In this document: positions 27,815 to 36,573 of the stretch, in pieces | Position numbering within the stretch: position 1 is the stretch's first letter | Layout of the letters: the number at the start of each line of letters is the position of its first letter | Origin: Streptomyces sp. YIM 121038 | GTDB taxonomy: Bacteria; Actinomycetota; Actinomycetes; Streptomycetales; Streptomycetaceae | NCBI RefSeq assembly: GCF_006088715.1 | Contig: NZ_CP030772.1 | Coordinates: 434,001-498,000 of the forward strand | Direction of reading: 5' to 3' | Length of the DNA: 64,000 bases | Made by a program: the position numbers and the translations under genes | The notes under the pieces: model-generated | Database searches by the model: none | What the model saw: the letters and a program-made list of their open reading frames with translations, nothing else | Told to the model about the DNA's origin: nothing

Positions 27815-29382
27815 CAACACTGGTGCGTTACGCGGTGAATGCATGGGCCGAGGGGCTTTGGTCCTCGGTTCTCGGGTCGTTGTGCCCTAAATCGTGGCAA
27901 CGGAACTCCTGTAGATCGACTTGTTGCGAAGCGAGTGCATCAAGAAGGAGTCCCGTTGCAGGAGCAGTCTGTCATCACCCGGACGGTCAGGGTGGCCCAG
28001 GGGGTGTTCGCGCCGGGGCATCTGGGCGAGCTGACCAGGATCGTGGACTTCGCGCTGGTGGACGCGGTGCTGGAGAAGACCGGGAGGCGCGAGAAGCGGC
28101 TGCGGGTGCTTCCCCCGCGGGTGGTCGTGTACTTCGTGCTCACCCTGGCCCTGTTCGAGTCGTGCTCCTACCGGGCGGCCTGGGCGGCGATGACGGCCTC
28201 GCTCACGCGGCTGGCGCTGGTGCGTCCCGCGGTCTCCTCGCTGTCGCGGGCCCGCCGCCGCGTCGGCGTGGCGCCGCTGAAGCTGCTGTTCGACACGCTG
28301 GCGGGTCCGGTCGGGGAGCGCGGGCGGCCGGGGGTGTTCTGGCGGGGCCTGCGGTGCGTCGCGGTGGACGGCACCCACCTGCACGTTCCCGACGATGATC
28401 AGGTCACCTGGCGCTACCCGAAGCGGGCGGGCGAGGTGCGGGAGTTCGGCTATCCGCTGCTGCGGCTGGTGGCGCTGGTCGAGTGCGGCACCCGGGCCGT
28501 GCTGGCGGCCGCCTTCGGCCCCAAGGACGAAGGCGAAACCACCTACGCCCGCCGCCTGCTGGCCGCGCTGGACCCCTCGATGCTGCTGCTGGCGGACGCC
28601 GGCTTCGACGCCAGCCGGTTCCTGGCCGACGTACACGCCAGCGGCGCGCAGTTCCTGGTGCGCTCCTCCGCCCGCCGCGTCCCCACCCCCACAAAACGCC
28701 TGCCGGACGGCTCCTACCTGGCCCGCATCGGCTACGGCGTCCTCCCCGGGCTGCTGACCGTCCGCGTCATCGAGGCCGAGGTGACCCGGACCCTGGCCGA
28801 CGGCACCACCACCCGCGAACAATGGCGGCTGCTCACCAGCCTGCTCGATGCTGGCCGCTACCCGGCCGACGACCTGGTGGATCTCTATCACCGCAGGTGG
28901 CAGTGCGAGACCACCTACCTTTTCGATCAAGGCGATGCTGCTGGACGGCCGTGTCCTGCGCTCCCGCAGCATCGACGGCTTCGACCAGGAGGTCTACGCC
29001 CTGCTCACCGTCTACCAGGCCCTCGTCCGCGCTGCCGCGGACGCCGTGCACGACCGGCCCGGTCTCGGCCTGGACCGCATCAGCTTCACCGTCCTCCTGG
29101 CCACCGCCCGCGAGCATGCCGTCCTCGGAGCGGGCATCCTCCCCGCCCCGGGCCCCGTCGACCTCGCCGGCGCCATCGGCACGGCCGTCCTCGACGCGCT
29201 CCTGCCGGCCCGGCGACGGCTGCGCGCCAAGGCCCGCAGCCGCAAGAACCCCACCAGCAAGTACAGCGCAAACGCCGGAAAACACCCCGCGACCAGCCAG
29301 AACTACACCCTCAGCATGAAGATCACGTTCTTCGAGACAGGACTTGAAAGCCGCCACAAAAACTAAACGCACCAGTGTTGAC
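27815..29382 (+). mobile_element. IS4-type insertion sequence
   Basis: The left end TCAACACTGGTGCGTTA (27814 onward) and the complement of the right end (AACGCACCAGTGTTGA near 29366-29382) form inverted repeats. One transposase gene occupies the element. Confidence 0.75.
27956..29366 (+). pseudogene. IS4-family transposase with one frameshift
   Basis: I place the start at TTG 27956 because AAGGAG lies five bases upstream and the family begins near LQEQSVITRTVRVAQGVFAP. Catalytic residues: D in LRCVAVDGTHLHVPDDD, D in LLLADAGFDASRFLAD, and the Y-R-E region in LYHRRWQCETTYFSIKAMLL. In that last segment one extra base near 28919 shifts the frame (TTY-L-FDQG instead of TTYFSIK). The C-terminal part continues in the second frame to TAA 29364-29366. 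It is recently inactivated; everything else is intact. Confidence 0.85.
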
Positions 29383-30326
29383 CGTTCTATTTATAGTCCC
29401 GCGCGGGGCGGCTCAGATGCGGGGCGCTCCGCACAGATCGGGGGCCGTGCAGATCAGGGCCTATGCGCTGGGTGCTTCTCGTGCTCCCGAGAGGGGGCGG
29501 GGCGTCGTTTCTGCACTGAGGCAAGGTGGGCAGGTACGGGTCAAGGACATTGCTCTTTCAATTGTTGGATGTGGTGGTCGGTATCCCTGCCTCGCGTCCC
29601 CCGCCTTTCCCGGACTCTGGACAAGAGGCTCGCCCCGAGTGCCGGGGGCGTATCGCGCCCGGCTGCATCGGCGGGTGCCTTGTCCCAGGGCGGGGACGAA
29701 CTATCGGCGCTGGCGGGGTATGGCTGGGTGGGGGCGGTGGCTCCCGGGCCGGTGTTGTCGGCAGGTGCTGTGGGTGGCCATCGAGGTCTGGCTTCCCGGG
29801 CAGTGGGCTGGTGCTGTGTCCGGCGTCCTTGCCGCTGGTCGACGCGCTTGTCCGCGGCGGGCGGAGGGTGCGCACCGGGCCGGTGGAGGCATTGCCTCAG
29901 GGTCAGGCGTCGCCGTTCCGGCTGCGGATCAGTCCCGTCCCCGGCGGCGGTAGCCAGGGCGGGGCTGAGGGCTGTGCTGGCGGCCGGTGTCCCGCAGGGC
30001 AGCGACGGTCATGCGCTGGCTGGCCTCTCTGCGTTTGTTGCGCGCGGGCATGGAGCGTGCCATCCAGACTGCAGAAGCCCTCCTCGACCGGCGGCTGGGA
30101 ACGTCCTGCACGCGGAAAGGCGCGGAGCGAAAACACCCCCGACGGTGCCTCGGTCGGTGTATCTCGTGTATCTGAATCGGCCGCCCGCAGTTCGTTGGAC
30201 GGCTGGATCTACCACCGGGGCGGGCATAGGTTCGATCAAGTTTCTCAAGGGTCCTCAGCATTGTGGCCGGTTGGGCGAGGAAGGCCTTGTGCCGAGGGCC
30301 GTCGGCCCGTCTGAAAGGGGTTCTCC
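29383..30326. other. No recognisable gene upstream of the second terpene synthase
   Basis: Nearly 950 bases have several long open frames, typical of high-GC DNA, but no frame shows family motifs, a ribosome binding site or codon bias I trust. It may be leftover sequence of a lost gene plus the promoter of the terpene synthase. Confidence 0.4.
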
Positions 30327-31325
30327 GTGGTCGTTCGTGTTCCGGCCGGGCTGCTTCCAGGAGTCAGCTTCCGACTGCCCGAGGTCGCCTGCCGCACCCG
30401 GCCACGCGTCAACACGGACTATCCGACGATCTATGAGGACAATGCGGATTGGGTGGCGGATTTCTTGCCGTTCCCGAACGCGGAGGCGAAGCGATGGATG
30501 CTGGAGTGCCGGTACCCGATGTGGGACTCGCTGGTCTTCCCCCGCGGGCTCGCCCAGAGGGTGGCGCACTCCTCCCAGATGACGTCGCTGATGTTCGAGG
30601 TCGACGACATCGCCATACTTCAGCAGGCCCTCTTCCGGAACGTCGCGGACGCCTGGGGCGCTGATCACCCCTACGGCGCCGCGTTCGCCGACGTCCTCGC
30701 CAAGTTTGAGCGGAACATGCCCGAACGCCTCTACAAACGCTACCTTCAGACATGGCAGGACTGGTCCGACGCGGTCCTCAGAGAAAACGGCTACCGCCGG
30801 AGTCGGGAGCTTCCCGACTTCGACACGTACCTTGACCTGCGCCGGGTCTCTGTCGGGCTGTTGCCCTACATCGTCACCGCGGAGTACGTCCTCGACCTGG
30901 ACCTGACCGATCTGCTGGCGGCAGACCCCGACCTGGCGCGAGCCGGAGACCTCGCGGTGGAACACGGGATGTTCGTCAACGACCTCTTCTCCTGCCGTGC
31001 CGAATGCCTCAAAGGCGACTACTTCAACGCGGTGGGCGTCCTCCTGCACAACAGCGTCCCCACCCTCCAGCACGCCGTGGACCTCATCTGTGACCGCATC
31101 CAGCAGGCGGACCAGGACCGCGCTGCCCTGGGCGAACGGCTTCACCACAGATACCCCACCCCGGCCATGCACACCTACCTCGACACCCTCGACGACTTCT
31201 GCGCGGGCAACCTGCGCTGGTCCTTGGAGACGACCCGCTACAACGGCACCGGCAACGCCTGGAACGGACTGCGCACCGGAAGCGTCACCTTCCACCACGA
31301 CCGGACGGCCATCACCCGCGAATGA
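30327..31325 (+). CDS. Class I terpene synthase with an atypical aspartate-rich motif
   Basis: This is a 332-residue terpene cyclase. The start is GTG 30327, six bases after GAAAGGGG. The aspartate-rich motif sits in MFEVDDIAILQQ: D93 and D94 are present, but the third acidic position of DDxxD/E is isoleucine. The NSE motif NDLFSCRAE (218-226) is canonical, and the C-terminal R-Y pair occurs in ETTRYNG. Size and motif spacing fit bacterial sesquiterpene-type synthases. There is no P450 or prenyl synthase next to it; an IS256 fragment follows within 60 bases. Some active bacterial cyclases have such reduced first motifs, so loss of activity is not implied. Confidence 0.8.
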   Translation: MVVRVPAGLLPGVSFRLPEVACRTRPRVNTDYPTIYEDNADWVADFLPFPNAEAKRWMLECRYPMWDSLVFPRGLAQRVAHSSQMTSLMFEVDDIAILQQALFRNVADAWGADHPYGAAFADVLAKFERNMPERLYKRYLQTWQDWSDAVLRENGYRRSRELPDFDTYLDLRRVSVGLLPYIVTAEYVLDLDLTDLLAADPDLARAGDLAVEHGMFVNDLFSCRAECLKGDYFNAVGVLLHNSVPTLQHAVDLICDRIQQADQDRAALGERLHHRYPTPAMHTYLDTLDDFCAGNLRWSLETTRYNGTGNAWNGLRTGSVTFHHDRTAITRE

Positions 31326-31379
31326 CACAACACGAGCCTGCTCTTGCCGGAGGTGTCCAGGACGCGAGGTCAAGGCCCG

Positions 31380-31580
31380 TCGATGATCTCACCCTTGAGG
31401 GCGGACTCGAGGATCCTCTTCGTCAGCTGCAGCAGCGCGCCCTCCCCGGTGAGCTTGATCCCGCCAGCCCTGGGCGCGGTCGACCAGCTGACTGACCAGC
31501 TGGTCATCCAGAGCGTCCGGCGCCAGCCCCGCCAGCTGAACTTCCTCCACGGCCTCAGCCGACACCGTCACGTCTGTCAT
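31380..31580 (-). pseudogene. IS256-family transposase, N-terminal fragment
   Basis: MTDVTVSAEAVEEVQLAGLA followed by DALDDQLVSQLVDRAQG matches the N terminus of the IS256 gene at 22744-24033, and the DNA around it (to about 31615) matches that element's outer end. A frameshift after RAQG and early truncation leave only this scrap. Confidence 0.8.
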
Positions 31581-31844
31581 CAGGTGTCACTCCACTTTCA
31601 AGATCCACCGTACAGACCCTCGAACTTGCGTGTGGGTGCAAATGGTCGCGCACCGCCCGGGATTGCGGGCTTCGGGCGCTCGGTAGATGCGCTGAATGCG
31701 CCCTGCGTGTGGAAGTCGTGCGTGCACTACCCTCGCATCGCGGACGTGAACACGTCAGGGTAGCTCTGCTATCGAGGGGTGAAACAGTCCTGCATTGCCA
31801 CTCGCATCCATCTGAGAATGTCGATTCATCGCGATGGGGGTCTT

Positions 31845-32161
31845 ATGGACATGCGTTATGAGGCATTCTCGTATGTCGATCCGGTGTTTTACGACTCGCC
31901 TGTGCGGTGGGCCACGGTGGAGGAGTTCGACGCCGTCGGTGCTCCCATACCCGTCGGCTGGGTAGGCAACGCGAGAGACGTGTGGGTGGGACGGCAGCTT
32001 GCGGGTGTGGTGCTGCCCGACCAGGGTTGGAAGATCCATGTGTCTGCGTGCATGGACAACGCGGAGCACGTCCTGACCGTGGTCGCCGCCTACTGCTACG
32101 AGAACCGGGTGGCGTTCAAGTTCCTGCGCAGCCCGGTGCTGGTGCAGACTCAAAATGCTAA
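31845..32161 (+). pseudogene. Class III/IV lanthipeptide synthetase (LanKC/LanL), N-terminal stub
   Basis: About 105 residues match the N terminus of multidomain lanthipeptide synthetases: MDMRYEAFSYVDPVFYDSPV, then the hallmark GWKIHVSACMDNAEHVLTVV, and VAFKFLRSPVLVQTQNAK. Intact proteins are about 850-900 residues with lyase, kinase and cyclase domains. Here the match ends at 32161, where an IS5-type element begins. ATG 31845 follows ATGGGGG. No precursor peptide gene is evident in the 260 bases upstream, and the rest of the synthetase is not found elsewhere in the window. The gene is dead. Confidence 0.75.
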
Positions 32162-32170
32162 GAGATCATC

Positions 32171-32620
32171 TCATTTGGCCGGTCGGCGATAGCGGATGAG
32201 GGTGCAGGCGATGCTGGCGAAGGCAAGGTAATGGATGGCTTTGCGTTCGTAGCGGCGGTGGAGTCGGCGGCATCCTGCGGGCCAGGACATGGTGCGCTCA
32301 ATGGTCCAGCGGTGGCGTCCGAGTCGTTCTGAGGACTCGATGCCTTTGCGGGCGATGCGGGGTGTGATGTGCCGGGACCGGAGCCATTGCCGCAGGCGGC
32401 GGTTGTCGCAGGCCTTGTCCGCATGCAGTTTGGCGGGGCGGCGCCGGCGGGGTCCGCGGCGGGACCGGATGGGCGGGATGCCTCGGACGAGCGGTTCGAG
32501 TGCCTGGCTGTCATGGAGGTTCGCGCCCGAGATACCGGCCGGAAGGGGCAGGCCGGTCCGCTCGGTGATCAAGTGGATCTTCGAGCCGTACTTGCCCCGG
32601 TCCATAGGATTCGAACCCAT
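32171..32620 (-). pseudogene. IS5-family transposase, C-terminal half
   Basis: NPMDRGKYGSKIHLITERTG, ANLHDSQALEPLVRGIPPIR, LHADKACDNRRLRQWL and LGRHRWTIERTMSWPAGCRR are the second half of an IS5-type transposase, with the second aspartate (ADKA) and the glutamate (IERTM). The N-terminal half is missing on the 32620 side. Its outer end interrupts the lanthipeptide synthetase. Confidence 0.82.
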
Positions 32621-32677
32621 CAGGTCCCCCTTTTTTCAGAGGACGTCTGGTTCACGAAGTTTATGGCTGATTGCATT

Positions 32678-32833
32678 TTATGCGCCTCGCCAGGTTGGGG
32701 TGGTTTCGTCGGCTGCTCGCTTCGCGAGGTTCGAGATCATCGCGAAGCGGATCATGCTCTCGGAGTGGGAGGGTTTGGTCTCGTAGTCGCGGGCCAGGCG
32801 GCGTGAGTGCATGAGCCAGCCGATGGTGCGTTC
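32678..32833 (-). pseudogene. IS5-type transposase, C-terminal piece (host of serine integrase element 1)
   Basis: From the crossover point at 32832-32833 the minus strand reads ...ERTIGWLMHSRRLARDYETK, then HSESMIRFAMISNLAKRAAD and TAA at 32678-32680. It is the missing end of the transposase whose N-terminal part lies at 35305-35996. Joined through the two-base core, the sequence reads W-V-V-E-R-T-I-G-W, the conserved catalytic-glutamate region. Confidence 0.78.
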
Positions 32834-32855
32834 CATCGCCCAATCACACTGCACC
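32832..32855. other. Hybrid attachment site, 5' side of element 1
   Basis: The core TC (32832-32833) is followed by the arm CATCGCCCAAT plus CACACTGCACC. Host IS5-type sequence (CGATGGTGCGT) abuts the core on the left. Confidence 0.7.
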
Positions 32856-32896
32856 TATGGATGGTCAGGAGAGTGAGAGGGCGCCGATAATCGGCC

Positions 32897-33124
32897 GTGA
32901 GGGGCTGTTGCGGCTGGTCACAGTGGCCGAGCGGCTGGCGGTCCGTGAGGGGAGCGAACCGTCATGTGCGGCGGAAGCGACGTCGGCCCCAGAAGCCGGT
33001 CCGAGCTCATCTGAGCGAACGTGTGTGGGACAGGTTGCCGGAAGTGAACCGGCAAGTGGTCGTTCAGCAGTTGGTGAGGCTGGTCGGCCGTGTGATAGCG
33101 CCGGATGAGCGGGGTCGGCCGTGA
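32897..33124 (+). CDS. Small accessory protein upstream of the serine recombinase
   Basis: A frame of about 75 codons ends LSERVWDRLPEVNRQVVVQQ then LVRLVGRVIAPDERGRP. Its TGA (33122-33124) overlaps the GTG start of the recombinase. This arrangement, a short basic protein translationally coupled to the recombinase, suggests an accessory or directionality role, but I do not recognise a family with certainty. The start is uncertain: GTG 32897 is the first in frame. The N-terminal half could belong to the overlapping frame from 32857, which would imply a frameshift. Confidence 0.45.
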   Translation: MRGCCGWSQWPSGWRSVRGANRHVRRKRRRPQKPVRAHLSERVWDRLPEVNRQVVVQQLVRLVGRVIAPDERGRP

Positions 33125-35283
33125 CGGCGGTGATGCCCTGGGAGAGGGCTAACAGCAAGGTATGTGACCGTCACCTGCAGCGGTTGGCGGTGGTCTATGT
33201 CCGGCAGTCCACGCGGCAGCAGGTTCTCAGCCACCAGGAGTCGACGCGGCTGCAGTACGCGTTGAAGGACCGGGCCGTCGCGCTGGGCTGGGAGGCGGAC
33301 CGGGTGCTGGTCATCGACGACGATCTGGCGATGTCCGCGACGAGTGCGGTGGCCCGGACAGGCTTTCAGCGGCTGGTCACTGAGATCGGCCTGGACCACG
33401 TCGGCCTCGTCCTGGGCATCGAGATGTCCCGCCTGGCCCGCTCGGGCAAGGACTGGTATCAGCTGATCGAGCTGTGCGCCCTGTCCGGTGCCCTCCTGGC
33501 CGATCTCGACGGAGTCTATGACCCGGCCGACTACAACGACCGCCTCGTCCTCGGTCTCAAGGGGACGATCAGCGAGGCCGAACTCCATCTGATCAAGCAG
33601 CGGATGTGGAACGGACGCCTGAACAAGGCCCGCCGCGGCGAGCTCGCTTTCCCGCTGTCCAGCGGCTATGTCCGCCTCCCCTCCGGTGAGGTGGGCTTCG
33701 ACCCGGACGAGCAGGTCCAGACCGTCATCTATCTGCTCTTCGCGCAGTTCGAGCGGATCGGGACCCTGCACGGTATGCTCCGCTACCTCGTCCGCCACGA
33801 CATCCAGCTGGGCATCCGGCTGCGGGAGGGACCGGACAAGGGCACCCTGGAGTGGCGGAGGCCGAACCGGATGACGCTGCAGACCTTGCTGCACAACCCC
33901 GCCTACGCCGACATCTACGCCTACGGTCGGCGCCGGGTCGACCCGCGCCGCAAGGACCCCGCCCGTCCCGGCACCGGGCGGGTCGTCCAGGCCCGCGACG
34001 AGTGGCTCGTGATGATCCCGAACGTGCTCCCTGCCTACATCACCATCACCCAGTTTGAGGCCAACGAAGCGAGACTGGCCGCCAACCGGGCCCGCGCCGA
34101 GGCCACCTGCGCCGTCCGAAGCGGGCCCGCACTCGCCGCCGGACTGGTCTTCTGCGGACGCTGCGGCAGGCGCATGACCGTGCGCTACCACACCCAGCAC
34201 GGCCACAACCTGCCCGAGTACATGTGCGTGCGGGAGGTGACCAATTACGGAGCCGACAAGACCTGCCAACTGCTGAACGCCGCCTGCGTGGACGCCTTCG
34301 TCGAACAGCAGGTCCTCATCGCACTTACCCCTGCCGCGGTCGAGGTGTCCCTGGACGCTGCCGACCAGGTGGTTGCCGAGCGGGCCGAGCTGGAGAAGCT
34401 GTGGTCGCAGAAGCTGGAGCGGGCCGAGTACGAGGCCGACCGGGCCCGCCGCTGCTACCACCTCGCCGAACCCGAGAACCGCCTGGTCGTGCGCCAGCTG
34501 GAGAAGGAATGGGAGACGGCCCTGGCCGCCCAGCAGAAGCTGAGGGAGGACCACGAACGCTTCACCCGCACCAGCCCACGCGTGCTCACGGCTGCCGAAC
34601 GGCAGACCATCACCGCCCTGGCCAGCGACATCGACGGCCTGTGGCATGCGAGGACGACCACGATCACGGACCGCAAGGAGACCGTCCGCGCGATCGTCGA
34701 CAAGGTCGTCATCACGGTGATCGGCACCACCGAACGTGTGCAGGCCATGCTTGTCTGGGCCGGAGGCGCGACCACCTCCGGCGAGCTCGTCCGCCCGGTC
34801 CAAGGCCTCGAGCAGCTCTCCTACTACCCTCAGCTCGCCGCCCGAGTGCGTGAACTAGCTGGCCAGGGCGCCCGTTCCACTGCCATCACCCGTCACTTGG
34901 AGGCTGAGGGCTTCCGTCCGGCCAAACGCGGGAAACGGATCACCGAGCCCACCGTTCGCGCACTCATGCGGCGGCTCGGCTGCATGCCGGACCGAGTCCA
35001 GCCTCGCCGCCTTGCCCCACCTGGTGAAGAGCCCGGGCCCGACGAGTGGTGGCTGGATCAGCTCGCTGACGAACTCGACATGCCCATGGGCACCCTGCAC
35101 TCGTGGATCCGCTGCGGATGGCTCACCATCCGCAAAGAGACCCGGCATCCCTACCGCGTCATCGCTCATGCCGACCAGGCCGAACTCGCCGTGCTCCACG
35201 AACGACGCACCCGTCCGCCCGGCTGGTACAGCCGCCGACTCTGGGCAGATAGCACCGACGAACTGACGCATCCACATTCATAG
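33121..35283 (+). CDS. Large serine recombinase (integrase) of element 1
   Basis: This is a 720-residue site-specific recombinase. The N-terminal resolvase domain has the nucleophile serine in VVYVRQSTRQQV, followed by VLGIEMSRLARSGKDWYQLI and LKGTISEAELHLIKQRM. A recombinase domain (NPAYADIYAYGRRRVDP) follows, then a zinc ribbon with four cysteines (GLVFCGRCGRRM ... EYMCVR ... TCQLL) and a long coiled coil (about 420-490: ERAELEKLWSQKLERAEYEA). The C terminus has an extra HTH (DELDMPMGTLHSWIRCGWL). The GTG start at 33121 overlaps the upstream stop. The gene is intact, and its stop codon lies inside the attP arm at 35281-35283. Confidence 0.88.
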   Translation: MTAVMPWERANSKVCDRHLQRLAVVYVRQSTRQQVLSHQESTRLQYALKDRAVALGWEADRVLVIDDDLAMSATSAVARTGFQRLVTEIGLDHVGLVLGIEMSRLARSGKDWYQLIELCALSGALLADLDGVYDPADYNDRLVLGLKGTISEAELHLIKQRMWNGRLNKARRGELAFPLSSGYVRLPSGEVGFDPDEQVQTVIYLLFAQFERIGTLHGMLRYLVRHDIQLGIRLREGPDKGTLEWRRPNRMTLQTLLHNPAYADIYAYGRRRVDPRRKDPARPGTGRVVQARDEWLVMIPNVLPAYITITQFEANEARLAANRARAEATCAVRSGPALAAGLVFCGRCGRRMTVRYHTQHGHNLPEYMCVREVTNYGADKTCQLLNAACVDAFVEQQVLIALTPAAVEVSLDAADQVVAERAELEKLWSQKLERAEYEADRARRCYHLAEPENRLVVRQLEKEWETALAAQQKLREDHERFTRTSPRVLTAAERQTITALASDIDGLWHARTTTITDRKETVRAIVDKVVITVIGTTERVQAMLVWAGGATTSGELVRPVQGLEQLSYYPQLAARVRELAGQGARSTAITRHLEAEGFRPAKRGKRITEPTVRALMRRLGCMPDRVQPRRLAPPGEEPGPDEWWLDQLADELDMPMGTLHSWIRCGWLTIRKETRHPYRVIAHADQAELAVLHERRTRPPGWYSRRLWADSTDELTHPHS

Positions 35284-35306
35284 GTGCAGTGTGCTTGACC
35301 CATCTC
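35283..35306. other. Hybrid attachment site, 3' side of element 1
   Basis: The arm GGTGCAGTGTG plus CTTGACCCATC (35283-35304) is followed by core TC (35305-35306) and host sequence GACCACCCAGCG. Confidence 0.7.
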
Positions 35307-35996
35307 GACCACCCAGCGCCGCGGGGTCACCGAGAAGCCTTTGACCTGGGTGTTCCTGGGGACGACGTCCACGTCGATGCCGAGGGCGGCGCCGTATTCG
35401 GTGGCCTGGTTCTTGTAGCCGGTGTCGACCCAGGCCTTGGTGACGGTGGGGGTGGTCGACCGCGAGGTGGGTCAGGAGCTGCTTGCCGGCCTCGTTGTCG
35501 GAGACGCTGGCCGCGGTGACCATGACCAGCAGCAACAAGCCGAGGGTGTCGACGACGATGCTGCGCTTGCGGCCGACGATCTTCTTCCCGGCGTCGATTC
35601 CCTGGGTGCTCGTGGGCACGCTGGAGGCGGTTTGACGCTCTGGGCATCGATCGCGCAGGCGGTCGGCTCGGCTTTGCGTCCCTCCTGTTCACGCACGAGG
35701 CGGTGCAGACGGATGCCGAGCTTCTCGATGGTGCCGTCGGTGGTCCAGGCACTGAAGTGGGAGAAGACGGTGGTGTGCGCGGGGAAGTCGTGCGGCAGGT
35801 AGCGCCAGGGGATGCCGGTGCGGTTGACGTAGAGTATCGCGTTCATGACTTCGCGCAGGTCGGCGAGTTTGCCGCCGAGATGGAGCGAGGTCTTCTGCCA
35901 CTCGGCCCGCCAGGCGCTCAGCGTCGGCTCCATCAACTCCCAGCGGGCATCGGACAGATCACTCGGGTAGGACTTGCGGGGCGGCTGCGTCGTCAT
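35305..35996 (-). pseudogene. IS5-type transposase, N-terminal part (host of element 1)
   Basis: The start MTTQPPRKSYPSDLSDARWE is at 35996. The first catalytic aspartate is in ACAIDAQSVK. Two frameshifts then occur before GIDAGKKIVGRKRSIVVDTL and, in a third frame, NQATEYGAALGIDVDVVPRN. It reaches GFSVTPRRWVVE at the integrase core. The C-terminal remainder is at 32678-32833. It was therefore already, or has since become, inactive from indels besides the integration. Confidence 0.8.
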
Positions 35997-36573
35997 GACA
36001 GTACTGATACGACCGGGAGTTAGCGCCCGTATATCGCTCGTCCGAGTGACCGAGGAGGGCAATGCCGCGCATATTCGAACCGGACAGGAGCTCTCGGGGC
36101 AGAACGGGACGACACGCGAGCCCCGCGGCAAGCGATACCCCTCAACATTCGGAGTGAAAGGTATCAATAAGCCCACCTCGGACGGCCGACGAAACAGCCA
36201 AACCCGCACGTCAGCAGTATGAACGTCCTCTGAGGCAAAGCCATGCATCAACACCTGGCGGACACGATGAACTGCGACACCAGCATCACCGCGTCTCACC
36301 GGACGATGCATCATGCCTGCTCAGAGCCTCGATCGAGAGCTAGATCAAATGAGACGGGACACTCGCGGGCGGTGGTGCGTTGGACTGTGATGTTCCGCCT
36401 TCGTCCACCTGGCCCCCGTCTCAGGTGATCTGGTCCGATTCGCTTGTGGTCTCAATTGATCTGGTTCTCGCGGTGTACGGAACGGGCGGTCGCTCGATGG
36501 GGGGATGCCTTGCAGCTCCGGGGCATGGCCGCGTATTGGGTGGCCGACGCTGACAGCGAGGGCATCGAGGTAG
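35997..36573. other. Intergenic region; left end of the Tn7-like transposon
   Basis: About 580 bases without a supported gene. It holds three copies of a GTCTCAnnTGATCT motif, described separately, that may be transposase binding sites. Confidence 0.45.
36341..36464. repeat. Three copies of GTCTCAnnTGATCT, candidate TnsB-binding sites
   Basis: The copies are at 36341-36355 (inverted: TAGATCAAATGAGAC), 36418-36433 (GTCTCAGGTGATCTGG) and 36449-36464 (GTCTCAATTGATCTGG). The last two are spaced 31 bases start to start. Tn7-like elements carry several such repeats at each end, and these lie 110-235 bases before the tnsA-tnsB gene. No clear matching set was seen behind tniQ. Confidence 0.4.

Larger units (their letters stand above)
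32834..35304 (+). mobile_element. Serine integrase element 1, inserted in an IS5-type transposase
   Basis: This is a 2.47 kb element carrying a small accessory gene and a large serine recombinase on the plus strand. The ends are two 22-base inverted arms, identical in their outer 11 bases (CACACTGCACC at 32845-32855 and GGTGCAGTGTG at 35283-35293). Each arm lies directly next to the dinucleotide TC (GA on the host coding strand). Joining host sequence through this core restores the transposase codons V-V-E-R-T. The two arms plus core make a 46-base attP with the symmetry expected of large serine integrases. The element is antisense to its host gene. Confidence 0.8.

Noticed and set aside
29383..30326. 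A protein of about 260 residues on the plus strand upstream of the second terpene synthase
   Set aside because: The frame lacks motifs, a ribosome binding site and convincing codon bias; overlapping frames of similar length exist.
32845..35293. The inverted CACACTGCACC / GGTGCAGTGTG ends read as terminal inverted repeats of a DDE-type transposon
   Set aside because: No DDE transposase lies inside. The core dinucleotide, restored host frame and attP symmetry fit a serine integrase much better.
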